Notes under the pieces: generated by a model | The model's input: only the letters and a program-made list of their open reading frames with translations | What the model was told of the DNA's origin: nothing | The model's database searches: none | Translations under genes and position numbers: made by a program | Shown here: positions 15,716 to 23,571 of the stretch, piece by piece | Position numbering within the stretch: position 1 is the stretch's first letter | Layout: the number at the start of each line of letters is the position of its first letter | Origin: Lachnospiraceae bacterium UBA5899 | Lineage (GTDB): Bacteria > Bacillota > Clostridia > Lachnospirales > Lachnospiraceae | Direction: 5' to 3' | DNA: 31,288 nt | NCBI GenBank assembly: GCA_002432425.1 | Contig: DJEL01000030.1 | Location: 1-31,288, forward strand

Positions 15716-15807
15716 TTACGCGGATTTCTACCTTCCACTCTCATTTCCGCGTAAACTTTTTCCACGCCCTACGTGGATTTCCGCCTTTCACTCCCTTTTC
15801 CACGTAA
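15716..15807. repeat. Two 39-bp palindrome-bounded repeats with compensatory changes
   Basis: Unit 1 (15716-15754) starts TTACGCGGA and ends TCCGCGTAA. Unit 2 (15769-15807) starts CTACGTGGA and ends TCCACGTAA. Their interiors are similar pyrimidine-rich tracts (ATTTCTACCTTCCACTC versus ATTTCCGCCTTTCACTC). The arm change CGCGG/CCGCG to CGTGG/CCACG keeps base pairing in both. The period is 53 bp. A further CCACG-CCCTA-CGTGG hairpin spans the junction. Confidence 0.75.
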
Positions 15808-15827
15808 AGCCAAACTCCCCTCCCTAT

Positions 15828-15870
15828 AAAAAAAGTGCAACATATAAGTTTTCGCTTATACATTGCACTT
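15828..15870 (-). terminator. Rho-independent terminator of glnN
   Basis: On the minus strand AAGTGCAATGTATAAGC pairs imperfectly with GCTTATATGTTGCACTT-like sequence around a short loop, followed by a run of seven T (15834-15828). It begins 13 nt after the glnN stop. Confidence 0.88.
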
Positions 15871-15882
15871 GTCTTTTATGCT

Positions 15883-17994
15883 TTACACTTCAAAGGTTAA
15901 ATCGCCGTAGGTGGGCATGGGCCACATGGATTTGTCAACGATTAACTCCAGTTCGTCAACGGGCTTGCGCAGGGCATCCATTTCTACCTTGACGGTATCC
16001 TTGTAGAAGAAAGCTTTTTCCTTGGCGTTCTTGATAGTGCCTGCCTGTGCGGTAGCTTCCTCCAGTCTGAGGAGTGCGTTCTTGGCAATAATCAGCTTGC
16101 TGCTGACGGTGTTTAAGATGTCTCTCTGCACGGAAGCATCCGCTCCGGCATCCTTAACGGCAATGACCGTGTCAGCAAGGGACTTGCTGTAACGGATAAC
16201 CGCAGGAATAATCTTCTTGTTTGCCATGTTAATCATGGTCAATGCTTCGATGTTCAAAGTCTTTGCGTAGGTTTCGTAAATAATCTCCTCACGGGAAATC
16301 AGCTCTGCCTTGGTAAAGATACCGAACTTTTCAAACAGACGGACGGATTTCTCTGTAGTTAAAGTACCTGCCGCGTCAATCATGCAGCGGATGTTGGGAA
16401 GTCCGCGTCTTTCCGCCTCTTTTACCCATTCATCGGAGTAGCCGTCGCCGTTGAAAATAATTCTCTGGTGAGCGGTCATGTATTCCTTAATCAGGTCATG
16501 TACTGCCATGTCGAAATCTTCTGCCTTTTCCAGTCTGTCGGCTGCTTCACAGAAAGCCTCTGCCACAATAGCATTTAAAGTTGTGTTCGGGTCCGCAATG
16601 GAATCGGAAGAACCAACCATACGAAATTCAAACTTGTTGCCGGTGAAGGCGAAAGGTGAGGTACGGTTGCGGTCCGTTGCGTCCTTTTCAAAATCAGGCA
16701 GGGTGGAAACACCGGTCTTCATGCGGCCGCCGTTTAAGCAGTGCGCTGCTTCTCCGGTTTCAACCAACTGCTTTACTACATCCTCAAGCTGTTCGCCTAA
16801 GAATACGGAAATAATGGCAGGCGGTGCTTCGTTTGCGCCCAGTCTATGATCGTTTCCGACATCGGAAGCGCTCTGGCGGAGTAGGTCTGCATGGGTATCT
16901 ACTGCCTTTAAGATGCAGGCAAGAACCAGTAAAAACTGGATATTTTCGTTGGGTGTTTCACCCGGGTCAAGTAAATTGACACCATTGTCGGTAGTAAGGG
17001 ACCAGTTGTCATGCTTACCGGAACCGTTTACACCGGCGAAAGGCTTTTCGTGAAGCAGGCAGGTCATGCCATGTCTGTCAGCCACTTTTTTCATGGTTTC
17101 CATCACAAGCTGGTTGTGGTCAACCGCGATATTGGCGGTTTCGTAAATGGGCGCCAGTTCATGCTGTGCGGGAGCCACTTCGTTGTGCTGGGTCTTGGCA
17201 GTAACACCAAGCTTCCAGAGTTCGATATTCAAATCCTTCATGTAGGCACCGATGCGTTCACGGATGGTGCCGTAGTAATGATCCTCCAGCTCCTGACCCT
17301 TGGGTGCGGGTGCGCCGAATAAGGTTCTTCCGGCAAAAATAAGGTCGTCTCTCTGTAAATATTTCTGCTTATCTACCAAGAAATATTCCTGCTCTGCACC
17401 AACGGAAGGCACTACCTTGGTTGCTGCGGTATTGCCGAATAAATGCACAATTCGGAGTGCCTGCTGGCTGATGGCTTCCATAGAGCGGAGAAGCGGGGTC
17501 TTTTTGTCCAGTGCTTCGCCCTTATAGGAGCAGAACGCGGTGGGAATACAGAGAATAACGCCGGTCGCGTCTTCTTTTAAGAAAGCGGGGGAAGTGATGT
17601 CCCATGTGGTATAGCCTCTTGCTTCAAAGGTGGCACGAAGTCCGCCGGAAGGGAAGGAAGAACCGTCCGCTTCGCCTTTGATTAATTCCTTGCCGGAAAA
17701 TTCCAGAAGCATATGTCCGTCCTTGTCGGGATGGCTGACAAATGCGTCATGTTTCTCTGCGGTGATGCCGGTAAGGGGCTGGAACCAGTGGGTGTAATGG
17801 GTGGCGCCGTTTTCAACAGCCCAATCCTTCATGGCTTTGGCAACCACATCCGCTGTGGCAAGAGAAAGCTCTCCGCCGTTTTCCATAACATTAATAACTT
17901 CCTTGTATACATACTTGGGAAGTCTTTCCTTCATTTTGCCGAGTGTAAAAACCTTGCTGGCAAATAAATCCTCTAAGTTAATCATTTCACTCAT
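15883..17994 (-). CDS. glnN: Glutamine synthetase type III
   Basis: 703 residues, the usual length of GSIII (about 700), far longer than GSI. The N-terminal GSIII-specific domain (FTLGKMKERLPKYVYKEV) is followed by the catalytic beta-barrel with SVGAEQEYFLVD, GVTAKTQHNEVAPAQHELAP and NGSGKHDNWSL, and the C-terminal GSIII helical region. It makes glutamine from glutamate, ammonia and ATP in the cytoplasm. AAAGGA lies before the ATG. The gene stands alone, with a strong terminator; the 174-nt upstream region holds a possible TTGCTT-N17-TAATGT promoter but no site I can name for nitrogen control. Confidence 0.96.
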   Translation of the reverse strand: MSEMINLEDLFASKVFTLGKMKERLPKYVYKEVINVMENGGELSLATADVVAKAMKDWAVENGATHYTHWFQPLTGITAEKHDAFVSHPDKDGHMLLEFSGKELIKGEADGSSFPSGGLRATFEARGYTTWDITSPAFLKEDATGVILCIPTAFCSYKGEALDKKTPLLRSMEAISQQALRIVHLFGNTAATKVVPSVGAEQEYFLVDKQKYLQRDDLIFAGRTLFGAPAPKGQELEDHYYGTIRERIGAYMKDLNIELWKLGVTAKTQHNEVAPAQHELAPIYETANIAVDHNQLVMETMKKVADRHGMTCLLHEKPFAGVNGSGKHDNWSLTTDNGVNLLDPGETPNENIQFLLVLACILKAVDTHADLLRQSASDVGNDHRLGANEAPPAIISVFLGEQLEDVVKQLVETGEAAHCLNGGRMKTGVSTLPDFEKDATDRNRTSPFAFTGNKFEFRMVGSSDSIADPNTTLNAIVAEAFCEAADRLEKAEDFDMAVHDLIKEYMTAHQRIIFNGDGYSDEWVKEAERRGLPNIRCMIDAAGTLTTEKSVRLFEKFGIFTKAELISREEIIYETYAKTLNIEALTMINMANKKIIPAVIRYSKSLADTVIAVKDAGADASVQRDILNTVSSKLIIAKNALLRLEEATAQAGTIKNAKEKAFFYKDTVKVEMDALRKPVDELELIVDKSMWPMPTYGDLTFEV

Positions 17995-18168
17995 AAAGTA
18001 TTTATTCCTTTCGCGACTTACAACTTTGAAGCCATCCTGTGTAAAGGAACCCTCAGGGTGTACTTTTCTTATACTCTGTCTTTCACATTATCTTACTTTG
18101 CAGAAAAAAGCAAGGTGAAATTCTTAATGTGCTCCGTTTTCCTGCACGGCACGCCAAACCGTTTTTCT

Positions 18169-19425
18169 TTATTCCTGGATGGCATCCTTCGGGTTACCCA
18201 CGCGGAGGATGTCCTGCACTTCCGGCATTACGCTTAAGCGGATCCAGATTTCCTGCTGGGGATGGGGCGCGCTTTCCACTGCATTGCCCTCTCCGTCAAA
18301 CATTTCCTCGACTTTCACTTCCACATTGTCGCCGGAGGGCTTCATGATTTCAATGGTATCTCCCACGCAGAACTTGTTCCGCTGGGTAATGCGTACCAGT
18401 CCTTTTTCAGACTTTGCTTCCTCAATCATTCCTAAATAAATATATTCGTTCACATAGGTGTTGCTGTCATAAATCTGGGTATTTTCATCGGGCTTTCCAA
18501 AATAAAAACCGGTGGTGAACTGCCTGTAGGTGCACTTGGAAATTTCTTCCTTGTACCAGTCCATATGGCTGCGGTAAAGCTCCTCGGAGGTAAAATAATC
18601 GTCGATGGCTTTCCGGTAAGTCCGGGCTACCGTTGCCACATACAACGCCGTTTTCATGCGGCCTTCGATTTTCAGGCTGTCAATGCCGGCGTCCACCATT
18701 TCGGGAATGTGCTCAATCATGCACAAATCCTTGGAGTTAAAAATATAGGTACCTCTTTCGTTTTCGTAAACGGGCATGTACTCGCCGGGTCTGGTTTCCT
18801 CCACCACCGCATATTTCCAGCGGCAGGGATGGGTGCAGGCACCCTTGTTGGCATCTCTTCCCGTAAAATAATTGCTGAGCAGGCAGCGGCCGGAGTAGGA
18901 AATACACATGGCGCCGTGCACAAAGCTCTCAATTTCCATTTCTTCCGGAATGTTTTCCCGGATTTCCTTGATTTCCCGTAAGGAAAGCTCCCTGGCGGAA
19001 ACTACACGTTTTGCCCCCTGCTCCCACCAGAAGCGGTAGGTCAGGTAATTGGTGTTGTTTGCCTGGGTGGAAATATGCCTTTCGATTTCGGGGCAGACCT
19101 CCCTGGCAATGGTATACATGCCGGGATCGGAAATAATCAGCGCGTCCGGTGCCTCCGGCTTTAAGTTTTTTAGCTCCTCAAAATAGATTCTTGCGCCGTT
19201 TAAGTCACCGTTATGGGCTAAAATATTGGCGGTCACGTAAACCTTTACATTATGGGCGTGGGCAAACGCAATGCCCTCTGCCATCTCTTCCATGGAGAAA
19301 TTTCTTGCTTTGGCACGCAGACCAAACGCCTCTCCGCCGATATAAACGGCATCCGCTCCAAAACTGACCGCTGTTTTCAAAACCTCCAGGCTGCTCGCCG
19401 GGATGAGTAGTTCCGGTTTTCTCAT
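18169..19425 (-). CDS. trhP: Peptidase U32 family protein, tRNA U34 hydroxylation (TrhP-like)
   Basis: 418 residues from ATG 19425, where AAAGGG lies 8 nt upstream. The reading frame extends to 19755 only as a shadow of the methyltransferase. The U32 core shows MRKPELLIPASSLEVLKTAV and ESFVHGAMCISYSGRC. Four conserved cysteines (174, 181, 197, 201) are suited to an iron-sulfur cluster, and SLKIEGRMK follows. In Bacillus subtilis the homologues YrrN/YrrO (TrhP1/2) make 5-hydroxyuridine at tRNA position 34 with prephenate, and the adjacent YrrM methylates it. The same neighbour lies 14 nt upstream here, supporting the tRNA role over a collagenase role. Confidence 0.88.
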   Translation of the reverse strand: MRKPELLIPASSLEVLKTAVSFGADAVYIGGEAFGLRAKARNFSMEEMAEGIAFAHAHNVKVYVTANILAHNGDLNGARIYFEELKNLKPEAPDALIISDPGMYTIAREVCPEIERHISTQANNTNYLTYRFWWEQGAKRVVSARELSLREIKEIRENIPEEMEIESFVHGAMCISYSGRCLLSNYFTGRDANKGACTHPCRWKYAVVEETRPGEYMPVYENERGTYIFNSKDLCMIEHIPEMVDAGIDSLKIEGRMKTALYVATVARTYRKAIDDYFTSEELYRSHMDWYKEEISKCTYRQFTTGFYFGKPDENTQIYDSNTYVNEYIYLGMIEEAKSEKGLVRITQRNKFCVGDTIEIMKPSGDNVEVKVEEMFDGEGNAVESAPHPQQEIWIRLSVMPEVQDILRVGNPKDAIQE

Positions 19426-19439
19426 AAATCTGACCCTTT

Positions 19440-20084
19440 CTATATCACTTTCGTACTGATGGATACGCCGTCGCCCACCGGCAAAATCACGGTTTCGAGC
19501 TGCTCGTGGTGGGTCAGGGCATACAGGTACTCCCGCATTCTGGCGTGTATGGTGCGGTTGCGTCTGGTCACGGCAAACCGGGATTCCAGCACATCGCCGT
19601 CCTGCAGTACATTGTCCGATACCAAAAGACCGCCTTTTTTGAGCAACCGGGTAGCCTCCGGCAGGAAATGGATGTACTGCGCCTTGGCGGCATCCATGAA
19701 AATAAAATCGTATTCGCCCTGCAGTTCTTTCAGTATTTCCGTAGCATCCCCGCACAGGAAGGTAATGGCATCTTCCTTTCCCGCCCGCTTAAAATTCTCC
19801 AGGGCGATGGGGATACGTTTTTCGTATTTTTCTATGGTGGTCACCTGAGCGCCCGCCGGTGCGTATTCCTGCATCAGAAGGGCAGAAAATCCCACCGCCG
19901 TTCCCACCTCCAAAATCTCCATGGGGCGGTGCGCCGCCATGAGAAAACGAAGAAGCGTCTGGGTTTCCGTGCGGATAATGGGCACGGCATCCGCTCTCGC
20001 TTCTTTTTCTATCTGGTTTAAAAACGACGTATTGCCTTTATCAAACGAATTAATAAAGGCAACCATTCTTTCATCATTTATCAT
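19440..20084 (-). CDS. trmR: O-methyltransferase, tRNA 5-hydroxyuridine methyltransferase (TrmR/YrrM-like)
   Basis: 214 residues of the class I, metal-dependent COMT-like fold. SAM motif I is LEVGTAVGFSALL (58-70). FIFMDAAKAQY (128-138, Asp131) and LVSDNVL (154-160, Asp157/Asn158) are the metal/catalytic elements. GGAGA lies 7 nt before the ATG, which follows the upstream stop by 2 nt (TAG-TA-ATG). Its partner trhP follows directly, so together they would convert U34 to 5-methoxyuridine in tRNAs, aiding wobble decoding. This assignment rests on gene context plus fold. Confidence 0.87.
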   Translation of the reverse strand: MINDERMVAFINSFDKGNTSFLNQIEKEARADAVPIIRTETQTLLRFLMAAHRPMEILEVGTAVGFSALLMQEYAPAGAQVTTIEKYEKRIPIALENFKRAGKEDAITFLCGDATEILKELQGEYDFIFMDAAKAQYIHFLPEATRLLKKGGLLVSDNVLQDGDVLESRFAVTRRNRTIHARMREYLYALTHHEQLETVILPVGDGVSISTKVI

Positions 20085-20086
20085 TA

Positions 20087-20623
20087 CTATTCTCCGGCGC
20101 CGGCATCTCCTGCACCGGCATTGTCATCTTCGGCTCCGCCAACAGTACCATCTTCTTCTGCGCCGCCGTCACCTTCGTCCTCGGCTCCGCCAACGGTACC
20201 GTCATCTTCCGCACCGCCCGTGGTATCTTCCCCGGATGTATCGGTTTCGTCCGTCGTCTCGGGTACGACAGACATAATTTCCATCATTTTTTCCATGGTC
20301 ATGGATGTGTTCAGGACATAAGTACCCGGCTGCAGCTTGTCCTTGTAATGGGACAGCAGGTTCTGGATGTAAAACAATTTGGCATCGCGAATAAGACCCT
20401 TATCCTCAAGGATTTGTCCTATGTCCATTGTGCTTTTTCCAATGGTGATATCTACCTGGATGTCCACGCCGGGCGCTTCCGCCACCGGCTCTTCCTTAAA
20501 CACACGGTAACCGTAATCGTAGGCAATTACCGCCCCTTTGTAGATAATCACAACCGCCGCTACCGCGATTGCCACCTTTAATATGGCGCTTACTACCGCC
20601 ATTACCATTTGTCTGGTACTCAT
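20087..20623 (-). CDS. MltG-like membrane protein lacking the transglycosylase domain, with acidic repeat tail
   Basis: 178 residues against about 330-380 for true MltG/YrrL. A membrane helix (about 8-32) is followed by a LysM-like N-domain (roughly 52-118) with VDITIGKSTMDIGQILEDKG and LQPGTYVLNTSMTMEKMMEI. The catalytic domain is missing: the protein ends in a low-complexity acidic Gly/Ala/Glu/Asp tail (about 125-178) built on GGAEDDGTV-like units. It holds the yrrL position between ireB-ruvX-DUF1292 and trmR, and the stop abuts trmR, so no catalytic remnant is hidden downstream. Short versions of this gene seem common in Lachnospiraceae. A structural or regulatory role at the envelope is inferred. 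Confidence 0.75.
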   Translation of the reverse strand: MSTRQMVMAVVSAILKVAIAVAAVVIIYKGAVIAYDYGYRVFKEEPVAEAPGVDIQVDITIGKSTMDIGQILEDKGLIRDAKLFYIQNLLSHYKDKLQPGTYVLNTSMTMEKMMEIMSVVPETTDETDTSGEDTTGGAEDDGTVGGAEDEGDGGAEEDGTVGGAEDDNAGAGDAGAGE

Positions 20624-20638
20624 GGGTCTTCCTCCCTG

Positions 20639-20965
20639 TTACATGAAATCGAGGCCGTCCGTAATGTCTAACTCCACTTCCTGTATCATACGGCAGAAAT
20701 TCAATTCCGCTGTCAGGAAATCGCAGATCATGGGATCCTCTATCAGATCCTCATTTTCATACTGGAACTCTTCGATTTTATCGAAAAGCTCCCGGCTGTC
20801 GGTACGGCTCTGCAGTTCAAAGCTCTTCTTTCTGAAGTCATCAAGCTGTGCCTTAAGCTCCGGGAATTTGGCTATTTTCTCCTTCTGGATGCTGTATTCC
20901 CGGTATTCTTCTGTATCCTTTATGGTAGCAAGAAGATTTGCTACCGCTTCCTCCAAATTCGTCAC
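20639..20965 (-). CDS. YlbF-family protein
   Basis: 108 residues beginning with GTG (20965), 4 nt after GGTGGAG. It is almost all helical and charged (YREYSIQKEKIAKFPELKAQ, LDDFRKKSFELQ), the YlbF/YmcA (RicF/RicA) pattern; CRMIQEVELDI closes the domain. In Bacillus, RicAFT binds RNase Y and carries Fe-S clusters. Here the gene lies 18 nt after the RNase J gene on the same strand, so a role with RNase J or general mRNA decay is suggested by context only. The cysteines (in MICDFL and FCRMI) are few. Confidence 0.82.
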   Translation of the reverse strand: MTNLEEAVANLLATIKDTEEYREYSIQKEKIAKFPELKAQLDDFRKKSFELQSRTDSRELFDKIEEFQYENEDLIEDPMICDFLTAELNFCRMIQEVELDITDGLDFM

Positions 20966-20983
20966 TGTTCTCCACCCTTCCTG

Positions 20984-22657
20984 CTAAACTTCCATGATAA
21001 TCGGTAAAATCATGGGGCTTCTCTTGGTCTTTTTCCAGACGTAATCGGACAGCACATCCTTGGTTGCCGTCTTCAATTTGCCCCAGTCGGTAACACCCCT
21101 GTCAAGCAGCTCTTCGAGGGTATCGTTTACAAGCTGTCTTGCCTCGTCCATCAGTTCGTCGGACTCCCTGACGTAAACAAAACCTCTGGAAACAATGTCG
21201 GGACCGGATACCAAGTAGCCGTCCACTCTGTCCAGCGCCATGACCACAATCAGGATGCCGTCTTCCGCCAGATGCTGTCTGTCGCGGAGCACGATGTTGC
21301 CGACGTCTCCTACACCGAGTCCGTCTACCAGAATGGAACCGACCGGCACCCTTCCGGTAACCTGTGCCTTCTCCTCGGACACTTCCAGCACATCGCCGGA
21401 AGAAAGAATGAAAATATCATCCTTGGGAATGCCTAAGTTTTCTGCGATTTTCGCCTGGGCACGCAGGTGCTTGTATTCTCCGTGCACCGGAATGGCGTAC
21501 TTCGGCTTCACCAGTGTATAAATCAGCTTAATCTCTTCCTGGCAGGCATGTCCGGATACATGGGTATCCTGGAAAATAACATCCGCGCCCTTGCGGAAGA
21601 GTTCGTTAATAACCTTGGTAACGGCTTTTTCATTGCCGGGAATGGGATTGGAAGAAAAGATAACCGTATCTCCCGCTCCGATGGTAATTTTCTTGTGCAT
21701 GTTGGACGCCATACGGGAAAGCGCCGCCATGCTTTCGCCCTGACTGCCGGTAGTGATGATAACCTGCTGTTCGTCCGGATAATTCTTTAACTGGTCCACG
21801 TCGATAAGGGTCTTGTCCGGTATATTCAGGTAGCCCAATTTGGAAGCGGTGTCGATGATGCTCACCATACTTCTGCCTTCCACCACTACTTTTCTGCCGA
21901 ATTTGTATGCCGTATTGATAATCTGCTGCACACGGTCCACATTGGATGCAAAGGTTGCCACAAAAATTCGGGTATTTTTATGGTCGGCAAACAGGGTATC
22001 AAAGGTTTTACCCACGGTCTTTTCGGAAGGGGTAAAGCCGGGACGCTCCGCATTGGTGGAGTCGCACATCAGGGCAAGTACGCCCTTTTTGCCGATTTCC
22101 GCAAAACGCTGCAAGTCAATGGCATCGCCGAATACCGGTGTGTAGTCCACCTTAAAGTCGCCGGTGTGCACCACAACGCCCGCCGGGGAATAAATGGCAA
22201 GGGCTGCCGCATCCACGATGCTGTGGTTGGTCTTGATAAATTCGATACGGAACTGTCCTAAATTAATAGACTGACCGAATTTCACAACCTTTCTCTTGGT
22301 GCTCTTCTCTAAGTTGTGTTCTTTTAATTTGTTTTCGATAATACCCATGGTCAGCTTGGTAGCGTAAATAGGCACACAGACCTTGCGCAGCACGTAAGGC
22401 AGGGCGCCGATATGGTCTTCATGTCCGTGGGTAATGACAAAGCCTTTTACCTTGTCCAAATTGTTTTCCAGATACGTAGTGTCCGGGATAACAAGGTCAA
22501 TTCCCAGCATATCATCCTCCGGGAAGGACAGACCGCAGTCCACCACAACGATACTGTCTTCGTACTCAAAGGCAGTAATGTTCATACCGATTTGCTCCAA
22601 GCCGCCCAAAGGGATGATTTTCAGCTTGGAAGCTGCTGTATTCTCTTTTTTCTTCAA
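20984..22657 (-). CDS. rnj: Ribonuclease J
   Basis: 557 residues, normal for RNase J. The start is TTG (22657), 8 nt after GGAGG; there is no ATG nearby. The metallo-beta-lactamase core has LVIPDTTYLE, the zinc motif THGHEDHIGALPY (76-88), HTGDF and CDSTNAERPG. The beta-CASP region includes TGSQGE and HVSGHACQEE, and the C-terminal domain has FVYVRESDELM. It is a 5'-3' exonuclease and endonuclease acting in mRNA decay and rRNA maturation in the cytoplasm. A strong nested hairpin lies just upstream of the ribosome binding site (22678-22786), suggesting leader-based control. Confidence 0.96.
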   Translation of the reverse strand: MKKKENTAASKLKIIPLGGLEQIGMNITAFEYEDSIVVVDCGLSFPEDDMLGIDLVIPDTTYLENNLDKVKGFVITHGHEDHIGALPYVLRKVCVPIYATKLTMGIIENKLKEHNLEKSTKRKVVKFGQSINLGQFRIEFIKTNHSIVDAAALAIYSPAGVVVHTGDFKVDYTPVFGDAIDLQRFAEIGKKGVLALMCDSTNAERPGFTPSEKTVGKTFDTLFADHKNTRIFVATFASNVDRVQQIINTAYKFGRKVVVEGRSMVSIIDTASKLGYLNIPDKTLIDVDQLKNYPDEQQVIITTGSQGESMAALSRMASNMHKKITIGAGDTVIFSSNPIPGNEKAVTKVINELFRKGADVIFQDTHVSGHACQEEIKLIYTLVKPKYAIPVHGEYKHLRAQAKIAENLGIPKDDIFILSSGDVLEVSEEKAQVTGRVPVGSILVDGLGVGDVGNIVLRDRQHLAEDGILIVVMALDRVDGYLVSGPDIVSRGFVYVRESDELMDEARQLVNDTLEELLDRGVTDWGKLKTATKDVLSDYVWKKTKRSPMILPIIMEV

Positions 22658-22677
22658 TCAATTTACCTCCATGCAAA

Positions 22678-22786
22678 GGCAGACCGCAGTACTCCCTTCC
22701 GGTGCTTTCGTCCTGTTTTTCATGAACATTTCCCGAGTCCCCATGAAAAATCCGTTACCGGCACCTGTGGCTACTGCCGTCCTGCC
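22678..22786 (-). promoter_or_regulatory. 109-nt nested hairpin in the rnj leader
   Basis: Outer arms (22678-22691 and 22772-22786) pair over about 13 positions (GCAGTA/TACTGC, GAC/GTC, GGCA/TGCC). Inner GGTGC/GCACC (22701-22705 with 22761-22765) and an apical TTTTTCATG/CATGAAAAA (22716-22724 with 22742-22750) nest inside. It ends 20 nt before the TTG start, leaving the ribosome binding site just outside. No T-run follows, so it is not a plain terminator. No known riboswitch class was recognised. Confidence 0.55.
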
Positions 22787-22798
22787 CGTTTTCTATTT

Positions 22799-22841
22799 AA
22801 AGTTTGAGGAGTGACCGCTCCGTCTGACTCCTTGAAACTTT
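22799..22841. other. Second hairpin between DUF1292 gene and rnj
   Basis: AAAGTTTGAGGAGT (22799-22812) pairs with ACTCCTTGAAACTTT (22827-22841) with a one-base bulge and a 14-nt loop. The T-run lies on the plus-strand side only, so for the minus-strand operon it is at best a weak terminator or a processing/attenuation structure. Confidence 0.5.
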
Positions 22842-22859
22842 TTACCTGTCCGTAAAGTG

Positions 22860-23117
22860 TTACTCTAAGGTAACATCGTCCATCATATCGGAGAAAACAT
22901 CCGCAATCGCCGCTAACTCTTTCTCGTCCTCAACAATGGCATAAATACTCTCAGCCTCTCCGTCTGCGGAAAGGTCTTTTAAAATCAGGGCTTCTCCGTC
23001 CCCTTCTTCCTCTGTCACCAGGATATAGTTGATACCGCCTATTCTGGTCTGTTCCAATACATAAAAATCTACTGCTTCTCCGTCTGCTCCGTCGGGAGTG
23101 AATGTAATCTTTTCCAC
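22860..23117 (-). CDS. DUF1292 family protein (YrzB-like)
   Basis: 85 residues starting with GTG (23117), with AAGGAG 6 nt upstream. It is a short acidic protein with EKITFTPDGADGEAVDFYVL and the typical DUF1292 centre INYILVTEEEGDGEALILKD. Function is unknown; in Firmicutes the gene lies between ruvX and mltG, as here (14 nt after ruvX). It is co-transcribed from the ireB promoter. Confidence 0.88.
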   Translation of the reverse strand: MEKITFTPDGADGEAVDFYVLEQTRIGGINYILVTEEEGDGEALILKDLSADGEAESIYAIVEDEKELAAIADVFSDMMDDVTLE

Positions 23118-23131
23118 TGCGTTCTCCTTAT

Positions 23132-23560
23132 TTACAGACCGGCTGCCCTTTTATCCAGATATCCCTGTAAAATAAAGCATGCCGCAATCCTGTCTACGTG
23201 TTCTTTCCGTTCTTCCCTGCGGATGCCCGCTTCCATCATGGCTTTGTCCGCAGCCACAGTGGTGAGTCTTTCATCCCACAGATAAACAGGAAGTCCGGTT
23301 CTTCTCTCTAATTTATCCTGAAACTCCTTTGTGAGCTCCACCCTGACTCCCTCTGTATTGTTCATGTTTTTGGGATAGCCCAAAACAATTTCTTCCACGC
23401 CGTATTCTACAATCAGCTCTTCAATCCTTGCCAGTGTCTGGCGAAGCTTATTCTCCTCCTTGCGGCGGATAATTTCAATGCCCTGTGCGGTGATAAGCAG
23501 CGGGTCGCTGATAGCCACACCCACAGTCTTTGAGCCAAAATCAAGCCCCATTATACGCAT
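23132..23560 (-). CDS. ruvX: Putative pre-16S rRNA nuclease / Holliday junction resolvase (RuvX/YqgF)
   Basis: 142 residues with an RNase H-like fold. MGLDFGSKTVGVAIS gives the first catalytic Asp (Asp7), VLGYPKNMNN the glycine-rich strand, and WDERLTTVAA the acidic ED/DER motif. The family removes the 5' end of pre-16S rRNA in Escherichia coli. AAGGAG precedes the ATG, 11 nt after the ireB stop. The position in the ireB-ruvX-DUF1292 operon is conserved across Firmicutes. Confidence 0.94.
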   Translation of the reverse strand: MRIMGLDFGSKTVGVAISDPLLITAQGIEIIRRKEENKLRQTLARIEELIVEYGVEEIVLGYPKNMNNTEGVRVELTKEFQDKLERRTGLPVYLWDERLTTVAADKAMMEAGIRREERKEHVDRIAACFILQGYLDKRAAGL

Positions 23561-23571
23561 GTGCTTCTCCT

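Noticed and set aside
15532..15765. 77-codon minus-strand frame with a good-looking start
   Set aside because: It overlaps the msrA relic in another frame and shows no family resemblance; the relic frame is the conserved one.
19426..19755. N-terminal extension of the U32 protein
   Set aside because: The Arg/Gly-rich translation is an out-of-frame shadow of trmR; the ATG at 19425 has a ribosome binding site and starts the conserved domain.
22678..22786. Possible small SRP RNA, because a CCGGAAGGGAG stretch resembles the SRP Alu/domain IV region
   Set aside because: The stretch is not in an apical GGNA loop context and the remaining consensus of SRP helix 8 is missing.
22434..22814. Plus-strand open frames across the rnj start and leader
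   Set aside because: They are antisense to rnj with no family resemblance; the leader is better explained by base pairing.
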